Source of the DNA: an uncultured Clostridia bacterium
GTDB lineage: Bacteria > Bacillota > Clostridia > UBA1381
Direction: 5' to 3'
DNA length: 64,000 bases
NCBI GenBank assembly: GCA_934489015.1
Contig: CAKSSN010000003.1
Span: forward strand, 123,896-187,895
The translations under genes were made by a program, and so were the position numbers. Under the pieces are notes generated by a model. The model was given only the letters and a program-made list of their open reading frames with translations, searched no databases and was not told where the DNA came from. Position 1 is the stretch's first letter. Each line of letters starts with the position of its first letter. Positions 60,004 through 64,000 of the stretch are shown piece after piece.

Positions 60004-61020
60004 ATGAACAGGCAAAATAATGACTGTCAGCGCAGTGAGCGTATGAAGGTGTACAGCAACGATATAAAACAGATTGAGACCTCTTCGTCATGCTGCTGCA
60101 GCTGCAGCTCATCTGTCGGGGCGACAGGTCCTATGGGTCCTACAGGACCTACCGGACCTATGGGCAGACCGGGTGCGTCGGGCGCAACAGGTCCGACAGG
60201 TGCAGCCGGAGCAGCCGGAGCAATCGGTGCAACAGGAGCAACAGGCCCTGCCGGAGCAGACGGCGCAGTTGGAGCAACAGGAGCGACAGGTCCTGTCGGA
60301 GCAGACGGAGCAATCGGCGCAACAGGAGCGACAGGCCCTACCGGAGCAGACGGCGCAACAGGAGCGACAGGCCCTGCCGGAGCAGACGGCGCAACAGGAG
60401 CAACAGGCCCTGCCGGAGCAGACGGTGCGGTTGGAGCAACAGGTGCAACGGGTCCTGCCGGAGCAGACGGAGCAATCGGCGCAACAGGAGCGACAGGCCC
60501 TGCCGGAGCAGATGGCGCAGTTGGAGCAACAGGAGCGACAGGCCCTGTCGGAGCAGACGGAGCAATCGGCGCAACGGGAGCAACGGGTCCTGCCGGAGCA
60601 GATGGAGCAATCGGCGCAACAGGAGCGACAGGCCCTGCCGGTACAACAGCAAGAACGGTTGAGCTTGCAACAATAAACAGTATACCGTCAGGCTCTTATC
60701 TCGGAATAGGAACGGTTTCGTCAGACTACAGCATAAACACATTTGTTGTTCCTGCAAACACAAGAATTACAAATATAACGCTTCAGGTAAGAAACAATGA
60801 GCTTACTGCAAACGAAACCGTTACTGCAACGGTATATGTAAGTCCCGACGGGAACACACCGACGGCGACTTTGGCTGTAGCAAGTCTGACAGCGCCGAGC
60901 GTTTGGTCGACATCTGCCGCAAACGTGTCCGTTAATGCCGGGTCGCTTATTTCGGTAAGAATTATTGCCGATTCGACTCTGCAAAGAGGTGCTGCGGTTA
61001 CGCTGACTTTTTCAGATTAA
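60004..61020 (+). CDS. Collagen-like (GXY-repeat) surface protein, BclA-like
   Basis: 338 residues. N-terminal 38 residues have a Cys/Ser cluster (SSSCCCSCSSS) and no signal peptide. About 59 uninterrupted G-X-Y triplets follow (~39-215), largely a 15-residue unit GADGAVGATGATGPA with V/I/T variation. The C-terminal ~123 residues form a beta domain (VELATINSIPSGSYLGIG...ITNITLQVRNN) like BclA/C1q-type trimerisation heads. Thr-rich triplets are typical O-glycosylation sites, and a glycosyltransferase follows. A SigK-like promoter supports a spore-surface filament. GGGAG precedes the ATG. Confidence 0.85.
   Translation: MNRQNNDCQRSERMKVYSNDIKQIETSSSCCCSCSSSVGATGPMGPTGPTGPMGRPGASGATGPTGAAGAAGAIGATGATGPAGADGAVGATGATGPVGADGAIGATGATGPTGADGATGATGPAGADGATGATGPAGADGAVGATGATGPAGADGAIGATGATGPAGADGAVGATGATGPVGADGAIGATGATGPAGADGAIGATGATGPAGTTARTVELATINSIPSGSYLGIGTVSSDYSINTFVVPANTRITNITLQVRNNELTANETVTATVYVSPDGNTPTATLAVASLTAPSVWSTSAANVSVNAGSLISVRIIADSTLQRGAAVTLTFSD
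60115..60650 (+). repeat. Tandem DNA repeats encoding collagen triplets
   Basis: Imperfect 45-bp units with 36-bp variants that lack one triplet; the units differ mostly at silent positions (GACGGC/GACGGA/GATGGC). Long open frames in other frames here are by-products of the repeats. Confidence 0.85.
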
Positions 61021-61076
61021 AATTTTTATGCGGGAGCTGCTTTTTGCAGCTCTCCCATACATAACGGAGGTTTTTT

Positions 61077-62210
61077 ATGGATAAATTAACATTTCACCTT
61101 TTAGGGCTTGCGCATATAAAAACGACGAGAGAAAATTCGTCGTGTGCATATACTCAAAAAATAATTAAGCTTGCCGATATGATAAAAAGCTACGGTCATA
61201 AAATATATTTTTACGGTGTTGAGGGATCAGAGGTAAACTGCGATGAATTTATAACGGTTGTTTCAGAAGAGGTTTTAAGGAAAACCTACGGTGATTATGA
61301 TAAATCACGCGGATTTTTTAAGCATGATCCGTCAGATGAGGCGTACAGAACCTTTAATGAAAATGCCATACGCGAAATAAACGAACGAAAGGGAGCTCAT
61401 GATATACTGCTTTGTACGCTCGGAAACTATCAAAAGCCTATTGCCGACGCGGTCGGATTGATGACGGTTGAACCCGGAATAGGCTATACAGGTGTTTTCT
61501 GCGATAACAAGGTTTTCGAGTCGTATGCATGGATGCATTATGTATACGGACTTATGGGGCAGGAAAACGGTATATGGTATGATGCGGTAATACCTAATTA
61601 TTTTAATGTTGAGGATTTTCCGTACCGCGATAAAAAGGAAGACTATCTTTTGTATTTCGGTAGAATAATCGGAAGAAAGGGTGTAGCTCTTGCAAGCGAG
61701 GTTGCGAAGGCGACGGGAAATAAGCTCTATGTAGTGGGGCAGGGAAGCCTTGAAAATTCCGACGAGGGTATTCATCTGTCGGATGAAAAACACATTGTAT
61801 ATAAGCCTGCCGTCGGGCCGGAGGAAAGAGCGGAAATAATGGGCAAAGCAAAGGCGGTGCTGATGCCGACATATTATATTGAGCCGTTCGGCGGGGTAAA
61901 TGTTGAAGCGCAGCTTATGGGTACACCTGTTATAACAACCGACTGGGGAGCATTTCCCGAAACAGTGCTGCACGCGGTAACAGGCTACAGGTGCAGAACC
62001 TTTGAGGAATTTTGCTGGGCGGTAAATAATATTCACACAATAAAGCCGGAAAACTGCAGAATGTGGGCGGCGTCAAACTATTCGATGCAGCGCGCGGCAA
62101 AAATGTATGAGGAATATTTTCAGAGGGTAAACAGACTGTTTAAAAACGGATGGTATGAGGAAAATCCCGAAAGAACAGAGCTTTCGTGGCTTGAAAAATA
62201 TTATTTATAA
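61077..62210 (+). CDS. Glycosyltransferase, GT-B fold family 4-like
   Basis: 377 residues, cytoplasmic. N-terminal half is family-specific; the C-terminal half shows LYFGRIIGRKGVALASEVAKATG, YVVGQGSL, and the nucleotide-sugar site YYIEPFGGVNVEAQLMGTPVITTDWGAFPETV (E-x7-E pattern). GGAGG precedes the ATG. It follows the collagen-like gene by 56 bases, so glycosylation of its Thr residues is a reasonable inference; donor sugar unknown. Confidence 0.85.
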   Translation: MDKLTFHLLGLAHIKTTRENSSCAYTQKIIKLADMIKSYGHKIYFYGVEGSEVNCDEFITVVSEEVLRKTYGDYDKSRGFFKHDPSDEAYRTFNENAIREINERKGAHDILLCTLGNYQKPIADAVGLMTVEPGIGYTGVFCDNKVFESYAWMHYVYGLMGQENGIWYDAVIPNYFNVEDFPYRDKKEDYLLYFGRIIGRKGVALASEVAKATGNKLYVVGQGSLENSDEGIHLSDEKHIVYKPAVGPEERAEIMGKAKAVLMPTYYIEPFGGVNVEAQLMGTPVITTDWGAFPETVLHAVTGYRCRTFEEFCWAVNNIHTIKPENCRMWAASNYSMQRAAKMYEEYFQRVNRLFKNGWYEENPERTELSWLEKYYL

Positions 62211-62312
62211 AAAATTTATGCAACTTTTTTAGGGTTTAAATGGTATTAATAGCAGAAGAGGCTTCTTGATAAAATTTTCGGCAGACGTGCCGCAATTGAA
62301 AGGACGATTTTT

Positions 62313-62877
62313 ATGAATAAGAAAATAATTGCAGCATTGCTTTGTGCGGCATCGGTTTTAACGGCTTTGCCGGCGTTTGCCCGAAAATGAAATAATATCA
62401 CAAGCTGTGTCGGCAGGTATTATCGACAACGGCGATTTAAACAAATCCGAAAATGTAACAAGAGAGCAATTCTGCGGATATGTTTATAATATGTTAAATG
62501 CAATAAAGGAGCTGCCGCAGGCGAAGCTTTCCGAAAATCCGTTTGATGACGTAACAGATTACAAAATTAACGCTTTGTTTTTCTCGAAAGTAATTTGCGG
62601 AAAGGATAATCGTATTTTTTCTCCGAAGGATAACGTTACACAGGAGGAGGATGCTGTAATATTATACCGCGCTGCAAAGCTCATGGAGGTTGATTTGCCT
62701 ATTGCAAAGGTAGACAGTGCAGCGGCACAGAAGCTTGGAATATCCGACTGGGCGGTTTCGGCGGTGTACAGTTTGAAGCTTGCAGATATAATTGACGTAA
62801 CCGAGCCTAAGCAGGCGGTAACCACAGAGCAGGCGCTTGCCTCGATAATGAAGCTGTATACGATAATTAAAAAGTAA
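62313..62877 (+). pseudogene. SLH-domain protein with frameshift after signal peptide
   Basis: ATG 62313 (after AAAGGA) opens a signal peptide MNKKIIAALLCAASVLTALP, then stops at 62388. Removing one C from the CCC at 62380-62382 joins it as LPAFA-ENEIISQ to an open frame running to 62877. That frame carries two or three SLH-like repeats (NKSENVTREQFCGYVYNM; GKDNRIFSPKDNVTQEEDAV; ISDWAVSAVYSLKLADII). The whole would be about 187 residues. It could be a mutation, a phase-variable run or a sequence error. Without correction the longest product starts at TTG 62377 and has no signal. Confidence 0.75.
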
Positions 62878-62889
62878 TTGTAAAATGCA

Positions 62890-62925
62890 AAATCGGCATA
62901 TCACTCAAATGTGATATGCCGATTT
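62890..62925. terminator. Hairpin after SLH pseudogene
   Basis: 15-bp stem AAATCGGCATATCAC and complement, six-base loop. T-run short. The following 210 bases to agrB show no gene. Confidence 0.65.
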
Positions 62926-63137
62926 CGTAACATTAAAGAATGCGATAAACTGCATAAGCAGAAAATGCAGGCTTTAACAGATTGTCAATGAACCGTAATA
63001 AACAGCCTTTTGAAGCTTATCATGCTTCAGCCGATATGCGCTGCTGCAATATATGTACACAAACTGATTAAAAGGACACAAAAACGCATAAATTATTCTT
63101 AATCTGCTGCGTAAAAACTGTAAATTGGATGAAAATC

Positions 63138-63740
63138 CTAATCTGTATGTGAACGCTTATACTTATTCTTTCTTGAAATAATCAAGATTTTCCCGATTAT
63201 CGAAAATCCGGTAACGCATAAACAGCTAAACATCATAACCTTTTGCAAAAAGATGTTATCATAGCTAAAGGCTACAAAATAAATCAAGACTGCTATACCA
63301 ACCAAAATTCTGGCAATTACCTTAAATACCTCATATTCCCTTTCATCGAGCGGTTTTTGCTTTGCCTCAACCGGTGCAAGTATAAACATGGCAGCCGATG
63401 AAACGAGCATAACCGTAAGATATACAGATGAATTGAATACCGCGTATTTTACAAACAGTGCATTTGAAATGCAAAGCACACAAGAGGATAAATAGCATAT
63501 TACGGAGTTATCAAAATGAAATCCCCCGACATATTTCCTCAGCGCTTTATACACTATCCAAAATATAAGAACACTTACGAAGCTTTTCATAATCAGACCG
63601 ATAAGAAGCGCCGAAAGGTCCGTTACGGCAATTGTAAGAATTAAGTCAAGACCGTAGGAGTAGTCCTCTATATCGCTGTCTTTTATCATGCCGCGATCTG
63701 CGGCCTTTTGTATAACCCTTGATGTTATTGAGCCAAGCAT
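63138..63740 (-). CDS. agrB: AgrB-like peptide-processing membrane protease
   Basis: Integral membrane cysteine endopeptidase that trims and cyclises AgrD autoinducers. 200 residues, about five or six helices. The catalytic pair is in RKYVGGFHFDNSVICYLSS: His75 and Cys82, the same seven-residue spacing as His77/Cys84 of S. aureus AgrB. Its ATG shares one base with the agrD stop (TAATG), so coupled. agrC/agrA, if present, lie outside the window. Confidence 0.92.
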   Translation of the reverse strand: MLGSITSRVIQKAADRGMIKDSDIEDYSYGLDLILTIAVTDLSALLIGLIMKSFVSVLIFWIVYKALRKYVGGFHFDNSVICYLSSCVLCISNALFVKYAVFNSSVYLTVMLVSSAAMFILAPVEAKQKPLDEREYEVFKVIARILVGIAVLIYFVAFSYDNIFLQKVMMFSCLCVTGFSIIGKILIISRKNKYKRSHTD

Positions 63741-63895
63741 TAGAACAACCTGTACTTTTTAGCACTTGAAGGCATTTCCGGCTGACCGTTTATCGGAGTA
63801 GCAACTGAATTGGTATTGATAATGAGTGCCAATGTTGCCATTACAGGAATAGCTTTAAGTACAATTAAAGAAATTTTTTCAATTGTCTTTTTCAT
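63740..63895 (-). CDS. agrD: AgrD-like autoinducer prepeptide, cysteine-free
   Basis: A 51-residue peptide: amphipathic N-terminal helix MKKTIEKISLIVLKAIPVMA, a hydrophobic stretch, a variable core around INTNSVATPINGQ, and an acidic/basic tail with QPEMPSSAKKYR, matching the QPxxP recognition tail of AgrD peptides. Unlike most AgrD it has no cysteine, so a lactone through Ser30 or a nearby Thr is the likely ring. AAAGGAT precedes the ATG. Too short for many gene callers. Confidence 0.82.
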   Translation of the reverse strand: MKKTIEKISLIVLKAIPVMATLALIINTNSVATPINGQPEMPSSAKKYRLF

Positions 63896-63919
63896 GTAAA
63901 TCATATCCTTTCTTTTATT

Positions 63920-63982
63920 TGAGTAGCCACGTGCAAAACTCCAAAGATATAGAGTTTATGCGGTTTTACGGATGTGGCGAAT
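63920..63982. other. Inverted repeats upstream of agrD
   Basis: Two small hairpins, AAACTC/GAGTTT (63936-63958 region) and ACGGAT/ATCCGT, precede agrD on the minus strand. They could be regulatory; no clear promoter was found. Confidence 0.35.
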
Positions 63983-64000
63983 CCGTTTTGTCACTATAAA

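Noticed and set aside
60115..60650. CRISPR-like repeat array.
   Set aside because: Repeat units are contiguous, in frame and encode collagen triplets; there are no unique spacers.
60074..60763. Long open frames in other frames and on the minus strand across the collagen repeats (Gln/Arg/Leu-rich proteins).
   Set aside because: They are by-products of a periodic GXY-coding repeat; only the GATGP frame has a start site, promoter and normal flanking domains.

Overview
The window looks like chromosome from a low-GC, Gram-positive, anaerobic endospore-former of the class Clostridia. The evidence is sporulation and germination genes throughout (gerA-gerB-gerC, sleB-ypeB, yqfC-yqfD, ylbJ, spoVM), an electron-bifurcating [FeFe]-hydrogenase, S-layer-homology (SLH) surface proteins, SigA, SigE and SigK type promoters, and Bacillota gene orders such as yqfC-yqfD-phoH-ybeY-dgkA-era. 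A giant secreted protein with two SGNH esterase domains beside a surface-protein region would fit a plant-polysaccharide-using gut clostridium, but I cannot name the genus from sequence alone. I saw no rRNA, tRNA, insertion sequence, prophage or CRISPR array.

Layout. 1-9.7 kb (minus strand): an rRNA pseudouridine synthase, a 1028-residue SLH protein with two tandem promoters, a ZIP metal transporter, and a gerABC germinant-receptor operon ending in a 56-residue membrane protein. 9.8-14.9 kb (plus strand): two perfect parS sites around the parA promoter, then parA-parB-DUF4446-coiled-coil protein-serS, a cluster of seven DnaA boxes that is my candidate oriC, and trmK. 15-31.5 kb (mostly minus): an asparagine-synthetase-like protein whose synthetase motifs are lost, ypeB and sleB, a polysaccharide deacetylase, the bifurcating hydrogenase operon preceded by a cassette of sensory hydrogenase, DRTGG, HATPase and PHP genes, then a metallo-hydrolase, dnaN and dnaA. 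31.7-52.5 kb (mostly minus): a housekeeping block (DUF975, an MntR-type regulator, a stalk-domain protein, aroQ, ispG, era, dgkA, ybeY, phoH, yqfD, yqfC, msmX-type ATPase, EF-G-like GTPase, dapB, ftsH, citrate synthase). Inside it lie divergent ylbJ, a small peptide plus secreted protein pair, and a 22-codon spoVM. 52.9-62.9 kb (plus): the double-SGNH protein, a TPP-riboswitch-controlled thiT, a collagen-like protein behind a SigK-like promoter with a glycosyltransferase, and a frameshifted SLH protein. 63.1-63.9 kb (minus): an agrD-agrB pair whose signal peptide has no cysteine.

How the parts work together. The par/DnaA-box block organises origin segregation and probably replication initiation. 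The 19.6-28 kb block pairs an NADH/ferredoxin hydrogenase with what looks like its own sensing and regulatory module. At least ten genes serve spore formation, coat or cortex assembly, and germination. The right end is devoted to the cell or spore surface and peptide signalling.

Start sites were chosen by Shine-Dalgarno spacing and family N-termini, so several genes are shorter than their longest open frame. All family assignments come from motifs read by eye; no database search was run.
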